DNA of 64,000 nt, from assembly GCA_013076295.1 (NCBI GenBank), contig RQOL01000855.1:558001-622000 (forward strand), read 5' to 3'. The position numbers and the translations under genes are program-made. The notes beneath the pieces were generated by a model. It searched no databases, had not been told where the DNA came from, and saw only the letters and a list, made by a program, of their open reading frames with translations. The stretch's first letter is position 1. Each line of letters starts with the position of its first letter. This DNA is from Sanderia malayensis. Its lineage: Eukaryota; Cnidaria; Scyphozoa; Semaeostomeae; Pelagiidae. Of this stretch, positions 49,222 through 60,632 are shown piece after piece.

Positions 49222-52200
49222 CGTAAAAGATGTAGCCAACCATAAAACCACGATTTGAATAGGAAGGGTACGATCCAAGCGGTTTGTTAATGTATATGTA
49301 AACATAGCTATCACTGCCAGTGTAATATCCAGGGTGGTATTCCCCACATTGCTTTGGTGTCAAGGACTTTGCAGATAGTATCGATGTTGCAGAAGTGAGC
49401 GACGTACTCGACACTGAAATTAACAAGATATGATAATACACTATAAATGAACAAGCATACGTATACAAGAAGTAGGGAAGATATCAGGAGACTATCGGGG
49501 TTGAAGAAAATCACTGTTTGCACTGGTAAGGGAAATGTCCCTCCTTTTGCAAGCTAGAAGTTAGCCTACAGCTAAAAAGCAGCCTCAAAGGCGGGCCAGA
49601 AACTGATAATATTCTTGGTATAAAAAAATGGCTACTGAAACCAACAACTTGTTGCATCTTGTTTGAGTGAAAACTCAAACAAGAGAAAAAGAAGGAGAAC
49701 ATTTTTTAATTTTTTTTATGAGTTTTTGTTTACAAACCTTTTATTTGAAAGTAATCATTTAGTGCATCACAGGTGGAATATATTGTTCGCAAATCCAAAT
49801 CCATGACTGCAATTCTAAATTCTTTTCCTTTTGCAACACCGAATTTATGATGACAGCCGATGTAGCCCTGTTGTGCCTTTGTGTATCCTTTTGGCCAACC
49901 AGATGGATAAAATATTCCATAATATGATGTTTCTGCATCGCTTATTCAATATAAATAAAATGGAATAATCAATTAAAGTGCCCCTACGGCTTTTTTTTTT
50001 ATTTGTGAATTCAATAAAACTCGGTACGCTGACTTCATATCTGAAAATTATTTTTCAATCAGACGCGTAGTTCACGAGTTATAACGTGTGGAAGTGTCGA
50101 TGTTTCGTCATTTTCGCCATTTTCCTTGTCTCACTTTTAGGACTGGGTCAAGTCCGACTATGACATCATAGTCAGGCAGTGGCTGCTTATTGTGCTCAAT
50201 GGCGGCGGGCGTAGGCCGTGCAATGTTAAAACAGTACGGGATTTCAATAGGATCGAAAACATGATCACAGATATTTGACAAGACCTGGAAATTGTTAGAT
50301 TTATATGTGAAACTGGGAAGATATGCCATATCGATGTGTTTTGGTAGCCCGTGCAAATGCACCCGATAAATCAAGATTTGTAGAGCTTCACAGGATTCAG
50401 CTTTAAGCTCGCCCTGAAGCTGTAACGAGAAGGAAATGGAGATTTCATCAATTCGCAACGACGGACGAAATTCTAAACTTCGCAGTTAGAAATGCCAGCA
50501 TGCAACCATCAATTTCGGTGCAATAACGAAATTCATGTGTAGTAATGTGTAGTAATTGTGTTGCACATTTTCTACACTTGCGGTATCTAATGAAAATCGA
50601 ATTGTTTCAAGTTTCTTCAACCACGAAGGTTGACCTACGCGACGGATGCATATGGCCTAAATCATATTACGTATAGAATTTTGATACACTTTTACTTCAT
50701 CAGATACACAACAGAAAGATAATAGTTCAGATCCAGTTAATTGCCCAGAAAGTTCTCTTTCGACTTTTCTTTTCTCGCTCATATCTCTTTCATAGCTTTC
50801 AGTGAAAGAGTTCTCAGCCAAATAGGATCAAATGCATCAGGTTCTCCTTCATCGGTCTGCTTTACTCTACGATACGATCAATCCTATCCCCTCGCCATCT
50901 TCGCATTCCCCGGCACTGCAATCCCTACTGTCATGAACTACTATCCGACTAAGAATGCTTAATTTATGGAAACTTTCTATTCAATTCTGATCACCAAATA
51001 CCCACGAATACACATAACGAGACAAGACAGCGCAAACACTATTTATTATACTGAATGTAGGCCTACGCCCGCCGCCACTGAGCACAGTGAGCAGCCACTA
51101 CATGGGAATTTTGTATTTCCTCCCCACAGCTGCAAACTCGTCAAAAACTTTTCAAATTCCAATCCCATTATGCGGCGACCTGTTTCTCATCATCAAAGTT
51201 AAAAAATCAAATACCAAGCTCATCGTTTGCGAGAAAAGCTCATGTCAAATTTGTTGCTTCAGTACGGGAAAATAGCGGGGTCCGACTATGATGTCATAGT
51301 CGGACTCGACCCAGTCCTAAAAGTGAGACACGAAAGTGTGAACGCAAACCTTCGTAACTCAACAACTACTCGTCAGATCAAAAAATATAAACGGTATCAG
51401 AATCAGCGCATTCGATTCTATACTTTTAGCTAATAAAAAAAAAGCCGTAGGGGCACTTTAAGATCACCAGTCAACAAAAGTCATCATCAATCACTACGAA
51501 TCATCATCATCAACCAATGTTTGACTCACGGCGCATGCGTCGTGTAGTCTATATGACCAAGTTTCTCGATAACAATGGTTCAATTGTCCGGTCAAAAATT
51601 CTTGTACCATCAGGTATTGCGAAATTTGAAGTTCTAAAATTTTCCCATACAAATCTCTTATAAAAAGTCGCGCGCAAAATTTTATTCTTATGCAAATTAG
51701 GAGATCATGCAGCTGAAAACAATTGCAAGCTGTCATTATTCTCAGTTGCTGGCCAGAATCAATAAGGCCCAAAAAACGCCATTTTTATTTCGATAAAGAG
51801 CACAGGAATTGCTTTCTTGTCGTGAGGATGAATTGATAAAAATTAATGCCTGCAAGCTGAAGAGAAAAGCTGTGCGGAAGTACAGTAGGCCCCAAAAGCT
51901 ATTGTATCATCATATGCACCATCATTATGTTTTATTGTTTTTAACAGGGGATATTAAAAGTAATCCCTGTCCAGAAAATCCTGACTTCAGATTTTAAATT
52001 GTTGATGATTACGTGCATTTAATTTAGTTTTCTTTTCAATCTGGGGTTGTCTAAATTTATTCATCTGTTTTTGGGTATTGTTTTGTTTTCAATGTTGAAG
52101 TCACATCAACAAAGATTTGTTTTTGATTTTCAAATTGAGTGTACTTTTCAAAACATATCGTTTTAATCAAATGCTAGATACTTCAGTGTCAAGGTTGCCA

Positions 52201-55200
52201 GATTCGGGATTTTATCCCGAGATCTCGGGAAAATTCAGGGCTGTTGGGATTTTCCTCGGGATTTAATTTTGGGCAAAAAATCTCGGGAAAGATCTCGGGA
52301 TTTCTAGAGAAGAGATTAAAAGCGTTTTCCTTTATCATTTCAACCAGGAAAATGCAGAATTCATAGTTTAAGAGCAGCACATTTGATTCACACCTTGTCA
52401 ATCACCATCCGAAAGTAGGATTCATCGATAGGAATGGGACAAAAAAGGCCGCAAAGAAAAAAATGTGTGAAGAACATTGAAAGGAATTTCGTAGAAATTC
52501 GTTGCCAAGAGGTAAAAATCTCGTTCCGGTGGTGAATGACGTCATCGGAAAACAGCAAAATATATCTCGGGATTTTTTTAGCAAGTTTATTGCATTCTGG
52601 GATTTTTCAGGGTTTGATGTGGGATTTTTATAGAATTCAATCTGGCAACCCTGTTCAGTGTATGGGCCGTGAGTCCCCTGAAGGGTCACTTTCATTTTAC
52701 ACTCGCACTCCTGTGCAGATATTGTTAGGAAGATGAACATCGTCCGTTTTCAGGTTGTTCAGAAATTCCCATTTCTGTGCAACCGCACTAACGCTTTCTG
52801 GAAATCACTCAGAAGTCAGATTTCACCGCAAAGGAGGAAATCCTTGAAGCTGTGGGGCCCAACTTTTTTGTTGCATCTTTGCGCTAAAACTTTCAACTGG
52901 AAAATTATTATTTAAACTCTTGGAATATTAAGAATATGTCCGGAGCAGTGAGTACCTTTGCCAAAATTGCACCTGGACAGATGCTTGGGCAACAAACTTT
53001 AGCTAAACCCTCAAGCTAGGGTCGTATGACCGGGCCTGAGTTGCGAAAAAATCTGAACAACATCAATTACAATTACAATTACAATTACAAATTTATGGAT
53101 TTAGTGTTTAGGCTTATAAGCCTATTTGGTATCCATATCCAGTTTTGTTCCAATGCTTATCAATGTTCGCTTTGAACTCGTTAACTGACTTGGCTCTCAC
53201 GACTTCGTTAGGTAGATTATTCCATGCGTTTATAACTCTCTGACTGAAAAAGTTGTTCCTTACAAGACGTTTTGCATGTGTTTTGTATAGCTTGAAACCA
53301 TTCCCCCTAGTACGTGCCTCTGTCAACAACTTAAAAAACTGGCCACTGTTAATGCTTTCAAAATCATTTAGAATCTTAATAAAGGTTTCAATCAGGTCAC
53401 CTCTTTCTCTTCTACATTTAAGCGAGTATAGCCCCAAGTAACTTAATCGTTGTTCATAAGTCCATTTCTTTATATGCTTGACGAGTTTTGTTGCCCTCCT
53501 CTGGATTTTCTCCAAACAATCAATGTCTTTCACATAATAAGGAGACCATGCTTGCACACAATATTCCATGTGCGGTCGTACATATGAGTTATACAGAGTC
53601 ACAAAACTATCTTTGTCAATGTGTTTAAATGCTCGCTTGATAAATCCGAGAAATAGATCTTTCAATTTGCGTCCTTTCACCGTTATTTGTCATGGTATAG
53701 TTTGCTTGATTGTCCACAGTTTTTCCTACATGCATGTGCTTGCACTTTTCAGCATTGAATGACAATAACCAGTCTTTTGACCAGTTACATAATTTGTGCA
53801 GATCATTCTGTAATACTGTTGCATCATTGTCATTGCTCATTATTCTATATAGTTTAGTATCATCTGCAAACATGCTGATAGTTGAAACAACAGTTTCCGG
53901 AATGTCAGTCTGGTCCTGCTGCCTTGTCTTCCTTCAGTTGGTCCAACTTTTTCTTGACATCCTCTACTGTGAACTCTATATCTTCTATTATATTATCGGT
54001 CCTGATGTCAAAATCAGGAAGCTTACTAGTGTTCTCTTCCACAAACACTGACTGGAAAAATTCATTTAAAGCATCAGCTTTCTGCTAATCAGACTCTGTC
54101 ATAGATCCATCACTACGTTGCAGCTGTGGAACATTGGCCTTTGTTTTCATTTTATTTCGAACATATCCGTAAAAATGCTTTGGTTTCTCCTTAAATTCTT
54201 TAGTTAAACTCCTTTCATATAGCCGTTCATTCTTCCGTAATACTTTACTGGTCATATTTCTCTGCTTAGCGTACTCTTTGTAATGAGATTCTCGTCCGGT
54301 TCTTTCCCATCTTTTGAAGAGGTTGTACTTCTTTCTCACATGTCGTGTCAAACTTTTATTCCAGTATGGGGGTTTTGCATTAGGCTTTTTTGGCACGGAC
54401 AGTGGAATGTAATCTTTAATTGCTGTTATAACTTTGTCTCTGAAGAAAGACCAACTTTCGTCTACATTCATATCACCCATTTCATTCTCCCAGGTAACCT
54501 CGGAAAGCATGTTTCGTATTGAGACGTAGTCACCTTTCCAGTAATTGTATCTCTCCCTTTGTGTATCATTTACATTGATTCCAGAATAACAAACATACTG
54601 AAAAAGTAATCCCACATGGTCACTCTTGCCTAACGGTTCAGTAGATCTTAAATCGTCTATCATATGTTCTTCATTTGTAAATATCAGATCCAAGTTTGAT
54701 GGTACGGAAACGTGTTGCCTGTGTCACATGTTGCACAAGATACAAATCCTCACAAAGGTCATCAAGGAGCACTCAGAAGTTTAAATATAACTGGAATTAT
54801 TAGTGGAGAACAAATATATTACACATTATCGTAAAACAGATTTTGTGCACAAACCAGACTACACGGTAAAAACAAAACTGGAATTCAGCTAAACCAAATC
54901 ACAGAATAGAGATAATACAGAAGGCCAACTCGTGTCGGTATCCTTTGAAGTCCATGGTCATGGATTTTGTGGAGTCCTTAAACTCGTTTTCATGTCGCCA
55001 GTGCCCGAACAATGGCGACATGAAAACGAGAATAGAAAAAAGAATAGGCCCGTGTTTAATGGCGGATAGTGACAAAATGCTGTGGCAGGGAAAGCGGATG
55101 TTTTGTGTGAATGTCATTAAAAGAGCGTTACATACAAGTGAAGAAACTTTCACTGATACACGGAATAACAAAATGAAGGCCTAATTATTGTGTTTTTTTG

Positions 55201-58200
55201 ATTTATTATATTTAGCATATTACACAACACGTGTTTTGGAGTCCTTAACCTCGCTTACATGCGTGACCATCGAAACTGCTCGAGTTGGCCTTCTGTATTA
55301 TCTCTATTCTGTGACCAAATGAAACACAACAATCTTTGAACAAAACAATTCCAAACATATCATTTCCTGAACTGAACAAGATCTGTGTACATTATATGAA
55401 GTGTATAAAAAGGTATTAGAAACGAAACAGATCACACGGAATTGTGTTCGGGCAACAACTATTAAGTTGAATGATCTCTATTCTGTGTGATGTATCTCTT
55501 CTCTTCATCTACAGACAATGACAAATTTGAGCACGATCACGGAAGTAAAAGGGAACTTCCGTGATCACTTGTGAACTGAGATTAATCTTGGTTGGCAGTT
55601 TTGATTGGCTAATTTCAAAACTTGCATTACATCATTACTGAAAGATGCACAATTGCGCACAATTGGGAATGTTTTGATTGGTAAAACAGAACCGTTGGAA
55701 CAAAGGACTGAAACAAAGGATGGCCATGTTCATCTCCCCAACAACTGCCTGCAAACCAATTTGAGCACGATCACGGAAGTGAAATGGAACTTCCGTGATC
55801 ACTTGTGAACTGAGATTAATCTTGGTTGGCAGTTTTGATTAGCTAATTTCAAAACTTGCATTACGTCATTACTGAAAGATGCACAATTGCGCACAATTGG
55901 GAATGTTTTGATTGGTAAAACAGAACCGTTGGAACAAAGGACTGAAACAAAGGATGGCCATGTTCATCTCCCCAACAACTGCCTGCAAACCAATTTGAGC
56001 ACGATCACGGAAGTGAAATGGAACTTCCGTGATCACTTGTGAACTGAGATTAATCTTGGTTGGCAGTTTTGATTGGCTAATTTCAAAACTTGCATTACAT
56101 CATTACTGAAAGATGCACAATTGCGCACAATTGGGAATGTTTTGATTGGTAAAACAGAACCGTTGGAACAAAGGACTGAAACAAAGGATGGCCATGTTCA
56201 TCTCCCCAACAACTGCCTGCAAACCAATTTGAGCACGATCACGGAAGTGAAATGGAACTTCCGTGATCACTTGTGAACTGAGATTAATCTTGGTTGGCAG
56301 TTTTGATTGGCTAATTTCAAAACTTGCATTACATCATTACTGAAAGATGCACAATTGCGCACAATTGGGAATGTTTTGATTGGTAAAACAGAACCGTTGG
56401 AACAAAGGACTGAAACAAAGGATGGCCATGTTCATCTCCCCAACAACTGCCTGCAAACCAATTTGAGCACGATCACGGAAGTGAAATGGAACTTCCGTGA
56501 TCACTTGTGAACTGAGATTAATCTTGGTTGGCAGTTTTGATTGGCTAATTTCAAAACTTGCATTACGTCATTACTGAAAGATGCACAATTGCGCACAATT
56601 GGGAATGTTTTGATTGGTAAAACAGAACCGTTGGAACAAAGGACTGAAACAAAGGATGGCCGTGTTCATCTCCCCAACAACTGCCTGCAGACAAATTGGA
56701 GCACGATCACGGAAGTGAAATGGAACTTCTGTGATCACTGGTGAACTGAGATTAATGTTGGTTGGCAGTTTTGATTGGCTAATTTCAAAACTTGCATTAC
56801 ATCACTACTGAAAGATGCACAATTGCGCACAATTGGGAATGTTTTGTTTGGTAAAACAAAACCGTTGGAACAAGGGACTGAAACAAAGGATGGCCATGTT
56901 CATCTCCCCAACAACTGCCTGCAAACCAATTTGAGCACGATCACGGAAGTGAAATGGAACTTCCGTGATCACTTGTGAACTGAGATTAATCTTGGTTGGC
57001 AGTTTTGATTGGCTAATTTCAAAACTTGCATTACGTCATTACTGAAAGATGCACAATTGCGCACAATTGGGAATGTTTTGTTTGGTAAAACAGAACCGTT
57101 GGAACAAAGGACTGAAACAAAGGATGGCCGTGTTCATCTCCCCAACAACTGCCTGCAGACAAATTGGAGCACGATCACGGAAGTGAAATGGAACTTCTGT
57201 GATCACTGGTGAACTGAGATTAATGTTGGTTGGCAGTTTTGATTGGCTAATTTCAAAACTTGCATTACATCACTACTGAAAGATGCACAATTGCGCACAA
57301 TTGGGAATGTTTTGTTTGGTAAAACAAAACCGTTGGAACAAGGGACTGAAACAAAGGATGGCCATGTTCATCTCCCCAACAACTGCCTGCAAACCAATTT
57401 GAGCACGATCACGGAAGTGAAATGGAACTTCCGTGATCACTTGTGAACTGAGATTAATCTTGGTTGGCAGTTTTGATTGGCTAATTTCAAAACTTGCATT
57501 ACGTCATTACTGAAAGATGCACAATTGCGCACAATTGGGAATGTTTTGATTGGTAAAACAAAACCGTTGAAACAAAGGACTGAAACAAAGGATAGCCATG
57601 TTCATCTCCCCAACAAGAGACGTGCTGAACTCCATGGCTTGTTTTTTAATTGAACGGCAAAGCCAAATTTCAAAAGCATTTTTTTGTCTAAGTTGACAGT
57701 ACCGAAACTTTAACAAATTTCACCAAAATTTGCCACCGAAATATTTTGCACTGTATCCTTGTTGACATTTTACTTTTAATAACCATTTTTTAATACTGTA
57801 CTTACTAATAACACATGTCCAGTCCGTAGGTGCCCAGGTATGAATTAGTATAACTCCTCAATCGATAGGTAAATTGAAATCCTTTTTTCCTTCCGCTTTC
57901 ATCTGATTTGAATCTAATGGAAGCGTAGCCATCTGGAGAGTACATGTTGAAAAGTTTTTCTTTTCCCAAATTGCTTGAACAGTATTTGCCAATAGTTTTT
58001 GAGTATCTACAAAGATATAATTGAGGAAACCAATGATGAGGTAAATAGTTTGCAATCCCCTTCTTCGAGTTTGGAAAAGAAATGATAAATTTGAAGCAAT
58101 AAATATTGGTATGCATGTTGCTTCTACAAGATTCTGGTGAAAAACTATAAAGAAATCCTATCAGACTTTGAATTTTGATTTAAAAGTTGTGATAATACGT

Positions 58201-58548
58201 AGTTAACATATTGGTAGCTAAATGTAGAACTTTAAAATGTGCCAGAAGCAAATAAATCAAAGAGTATTACTTTGTTATGTATACTTCAACGGAATCTTTT
58301 GAGCAATCTGACATGTTCCCTTCGATTTCAAATGTGTTCCAAACTATCTCTAAGTAGTACTTTGCTGAATAAGAGGAAGCTGGGCGAAGACTAAGCAAGC
58401 AGTTCTCGTTATCTTCATAGTTGAAATAGGAAATCGATTGAGACGACGTTGTTGCATAATACGTTTTGCTTTGACATTTAGATTCACTTTGTATAACAAA
58501 AAGTGTTAAAGCGAAGAACAAAACTTGCAGCATTTTTTTTCCATCCAT
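49222..58548 (-). CDS. CUB-domain secreted or membrane protein, incomplete gene model
   Basis: Four supported exons. 58548-58271 gives a signal peptide (MLQVLFFALTLFVIQ) and half a CUB domain with YYLEIVW and CSKDSVEVYIT. 58010-57808 gives its second half, with IGKYCSS, YSPDGYASIRFKSD and GFQFTYRL. 49932-49738 holds a second CUB (FYPSGWPKGYT, CHHKFG, CDALNDYFQIK). 49413-49222 completes it (QCGEYHPGYYTG, GFMVGYIFY). Exons 1-2 join in phase, as do the last two. The second ends with two bases over and the third needs one, so at least one exon is missing between them, or these are two genes. The 8-kb gap is filled with a satellite, a LINE and other elements. The 3' end lies left of 49222, towards the palindrome. 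CUB domains mediate extracellular protein-protein contacts. Confidence 0.65.
49977..51457. mobile_element. TTAA-flanked fold-back element in a CUB gene intron
   Basis: 1481 bp with ends AGTGCCCCTACGGC and GCCGTAGGGGCACT, flanked by TTAA on both sides (49973-49976 and 51458-51461). Further inverted blocks lie inside: GACTATGACATCATAGTC near 50157 and GACTATGATGTCATAGTC near 51284, and GGCGGGCGTAGGCC against GCCTACGCCCGCC. TTAA duplications are typical of piggyBac and Kolobok. No transposase was recognised, and the long imperfect inverted ends suggest a non-autonomous fold-back derivative. Its left end is only about 40 bp from the acceptor of the CUB exon at 49932. Confidence 0.75.
51809..51997 (+). 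pseudogene. 5' end fragment of a LINE ORF with 2A-like motif
   Basis: The frame ends YVLLFLTGDIKSNPCP. The string LL..GDI.SNPGP is the 2A-like ribosome-skipping motif often found at the start of ORFs in CR1/L2/Rex-type LINEs. Here the critical Gly of NPGP is Cys, and the frame stops soon after. It is plus-strand, unlike the LINE body at 53064-54780, so it is a separate relic. Confidence 0.4.
52190..52653. mobile_element. hAT-type MITE, family A, copy 2
   Basis: 464 bp, nearly identical to 9263-9725, with the same CAAGGTTGCC/GGCAACCCTG ends and its own exact 8-bp duplication TTCAGTGT (52182-52189 and 52654-52661). High similarity to copy 1 suggests recent activity. Confidence 0.9.
53064..54780 (-). 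mobile_element. CR1-type LINE, 5'-truncated and internally deleted
   Basis: Minus-strand fragments of one LINE. The endonuclease C-terminus (LDLIFTNEEHMIDDL, GKSDHVGLLF) lies at about 54690-54600 and a linker with PPYWNKSLTRHVRKKYNLF follows. The reverse transcriptase start (ADALNEFFQSVF...KEDKAAGPD) comes after a TAG at about 54087. A deletion then joins straight to the catalytic-box region MFADDTKLYR at 53873. The C-terminal part has SYVRPHMEYCVQAWSPY and INAWNNLPNEVV at 53680-53114. The 3' end is a TAATTG microsatellite at 53064-53092, typical of CR1/L2-group tails. The palm core between KAAGPD and FADD is missing, so it is dead. Confidence 0.88.
54900..55313. mobile_element. MITE with 34-bp inverted ends and 7-bp duplication, copy 1
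   Basis: Ends CACAGAATAGAGATAATACA... and ...TGTATTATCTCTATTCTGTG, extending to GAAGGCCAACTCG/CGAGTTGGCCTTC, and flanked by exact 7-bp duplications ACCAAAT (54893-54899 and 55314-55320). 414 bp with no transposase. 7-bp duplications are unusual; P and Dada elements make them. Confidence 0.8.
55526..57616 (+). repeat. 234-bp satellite, about nine tandem units
   Basis: Units start AACTGAGATTAATCTTGG at 55575 and every 234 bp after that to 57447. Each has a perfect hairpin, GATCACGGAAGT, loop GAAATGGA, ACTTCCGTGATC, plus CAATTGCGCACAATTG. The last units alternate in type: 56511 resembles 56979, and 56745 resembles 57213, giving a 468-bp higher-order repeat. The 67-codon frame in most units has no ATG start and ends at a stop in every unit, so it is not coding. 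It lies in the gap of the CUB gene. Confidence 0.95.
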
Positions 58549-58601
58549 CTTTCTTCAGCTTTCGGGCGTATATGAGGAGTCTGCAAAGTGCAAAGTGCTT
58601 C

Positions 58602-58735
58602 CTGTTTTGATTACTGGGACACTGGGGACCCTCTTTTAAATTAAATTGTCCGAAATTGAAGGTGATTGGCTGTTGCTCAAAAGAAGGCATCGGTTGAGTA
58701 ACTACAACCATGAAAGATGAGATTACTACCTGGCC
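58602..58735 (-). promoter_or_regulatory. upstream region of the CUB gene, duplicated in inverted form at 60228-60355
   Basis: The sequence just upstream of the CUB start (58548) contains GATTGGCTGTTGCTCAAAAG and GGCATCGGTTGAGTAACTAC. Both recur in reverse orientation at 60228-60355 with about 85% identity by eye. The inverted CCAAT in GATTGGCTG is a plausible promoter element. The two copies bracket a helicase relic and a MITE. Confidence 0.4.
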
Positions 58736-58810
58736 TGTCAGAACGATTTCGCACACTCATTTTCTCATAAATGAAAACCGATTTTTCAAAGGATTCCATA
58801 GTGTTTCCCC

Positions 58811-59464
58811 CTATGCGTGGCAGTTCAGGAATTTAGTGCAATTACATCCCCTTGAAATGCATACAGATACTTGCTTGTCACTAAAAACTACTTTATAAAT
58901 CTTTCCATTTGAGTACAAGCTGTTGATTTTAGCATTTGTTATTTCTAATACTGGTGTTCTTCGGTTGAAATAAATGTTATTCAATTCCCTGTTATTGATG
59001 TGGAATTCTAATTTTGTTGTTCTGCCAAATGCTGTATATAGTTGCTTTTTATCCATTCGGTTGACGTCGTGGATGCTATATGGTTCGTTGATATCACAAC
59101 CTTGATACTTGTACACAGTTACACAGAAACTAGGGATAAATGACTCGGAAAACTCATTTAGCTCGAACCATTCGTTATTTATTCTGAACCTATTATTTAA
59201 TATGTCCTCTATTACGAATTCCATCGTATTGAATATTTCCTTATCCATGATATTTTATGTTGCCACCACGGGCATACCTTCACATATCTGATAAGTCTCT
59301 TTCTTGTTATCGTATTTGAAATCTACCGTTTCATATCTCCTACCCTTTGTGAGTCTTTTACAGCAATCTGTATTGACCTTTAGAGAAACTGGAAGACATG
59401 TGATGCTTCGTGGAATGCTTTCAATTTTCCAGGAAAATACCAGTGAAATTTGGTATGGGCGCAT
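58811..59464 (-). pseudogene. superfamily 1 helicase C-terminal relic, possibly followed by a GIY-YIG start
   Basis: The minus-strand frame has the helicase-like motifs ICEGMPVVAT, then a TAA at 59257, PSFCVTVYKYQG (motif V-like) and DKKQLYTAFGRTT (motif VI-like, usually LY.ALSR). This resembles Pif1/RecD-type helicases carried by large mobile elements and large DNA viruses of invertebrates. The last part, NGKIYKVVFSDKQV, resembles the start of a GIY-YIG nuclease. The N-terminal ATPase half is absent and the frame has an in-frame stop, so it is a broken relic. The source element is not identifiable. Confidence 0.5.
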
Positions 59465-59587
59465 GAATATAGCGATAATGCATTGATTTTAATTGCATTT
59501 AATGCCATTTTATTTCAGATTTGAACCAGAAAGATGCCTCCTGAAGATATGAACGACAAAAACGCCCGCTTCATTGTTTAATAAGAA

Positions 59588-59991
59588 CACAGAATAGAGA
59601 TATACAGAAGGCCAACTCGTGTCGGTATCCTTTGAAGCTCATGGTCATGGATTTTGTGGGGTCCTTAAACTCGTTTTCATGTAGCCAGTGGCCAAACAAT
59701 AGGCGAACAATAGGAAAAGAGAATAGGCCTATGTTTAATGGCGGATAGTGACAAAATGCAGTGGTAGGGAAAGCGGGTGTTGTTGGTGGATGTAATTAAA
59801 GAGCGTTACATACAAGTGAAGAAACTTTCACTGATACACGGAATGACAAAATGAAGGCATGATTATTGTGTTTTTTTGATCTATTGTACTTAGCATATAA
59901 CACAACACGTGTTTTGGAGTCCTTAACCTCGCTTACATGCGTGACCATCGAAAATGCTCGAGTTGGCCTTCTGTATTATCTCTATTCTGTG
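59588..59991. mobile_element. MITE with 7-bp duplication, copy 2
   Basis: Same family as 54900-55313: 404 bp, the same CACAGAATAGAGAT and ATCTCTATTCTGTG ends, and an exact 7-bp duplication ATAAGAA (59581-59587 and 59992-59998). The interior matches copy 1 with several indels. Confidence 0.8.
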
Positions 59992-60462
59992 ATAAGAATG
60001 TAATTACAACTCGTTATTTTTCATGGCTCCAAAAAGTCTAGCTGATATTCATTCGCATGTTTTTCATCTTTGAGAAAAGGTTACATTTTATGCAACTCAT
60101 TTTGAAGATATGGGCCCAACGCATATCTATTGGAACAAACTTGATATGAAATTGACAATAATGAAAGTGCACAAGTCATAAAAGCAGACAGGCATTGTCA
60201 TTGACGAGAAAGGGTAATTTCACGCTTGAGTCTCATCTTTCATCGTTGCTGTAGTTACCCAACCGATGCCTTCTTTTGAGCAACAGCCAATCACCTTCAA
60301 TTTTGGACAACTTAATTTAAAACAGGGCCACGAGTGTCCCAGTGATCAAAACAGAAAATTATTACCCAGTACTCCATCAAATGTAGAAATTGTCCAAGGC
60401 AAACGGATTTAAGCTTGACTACGATTACGTATTTAAGCTTGAATACGATCAAGCCATGAATG

Positions 60463-60632
60463 TCATATTCTGCAAAATATGTTTATATCGCTAGTCTGAC
60501 AACACGATCCATCACCTTTCCCATTAAAGATACCAACAATTATTCCAAAAACAGCAAGGAGACCTACAACTCCTACAATGGATGCCCAGAGCGCAGTTGC
60601 TTTATTTTCATCTTTTTGTTCTTTTCCTCTTT
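60463..60632 (-). CDS. terminal exon encoding a transmembrane segment, probably of a second CUB-type gene
   Basis: After an acceptor (AACAAAAG) at 60633, 56 codons including the stop are open: a charged stretch (RGKEQKDENK), a clear membrane helix (ALWASIVGVVGLLAVFGIIV), a Gly/Cys tail (GKGDGSCC) and TGA at 60463. The entry phase (one base from the previous exon) matches the phase in which the second CUB of the neighbouring gene ends. That suggests a tandem CUB-transmembrane gene whose upstream exons lie to the right. Those exons were not found, so this is tentative. Confidence 0.4.

Noticed and set aside
55605..57446. Series of identical 67-codon ORFs as a tandem peptide gene family
   Set aside because: They start at TTG, not ATG, each ends at a stop within the unit, and they arise from a 234-bp satellite; no splice or signal features.
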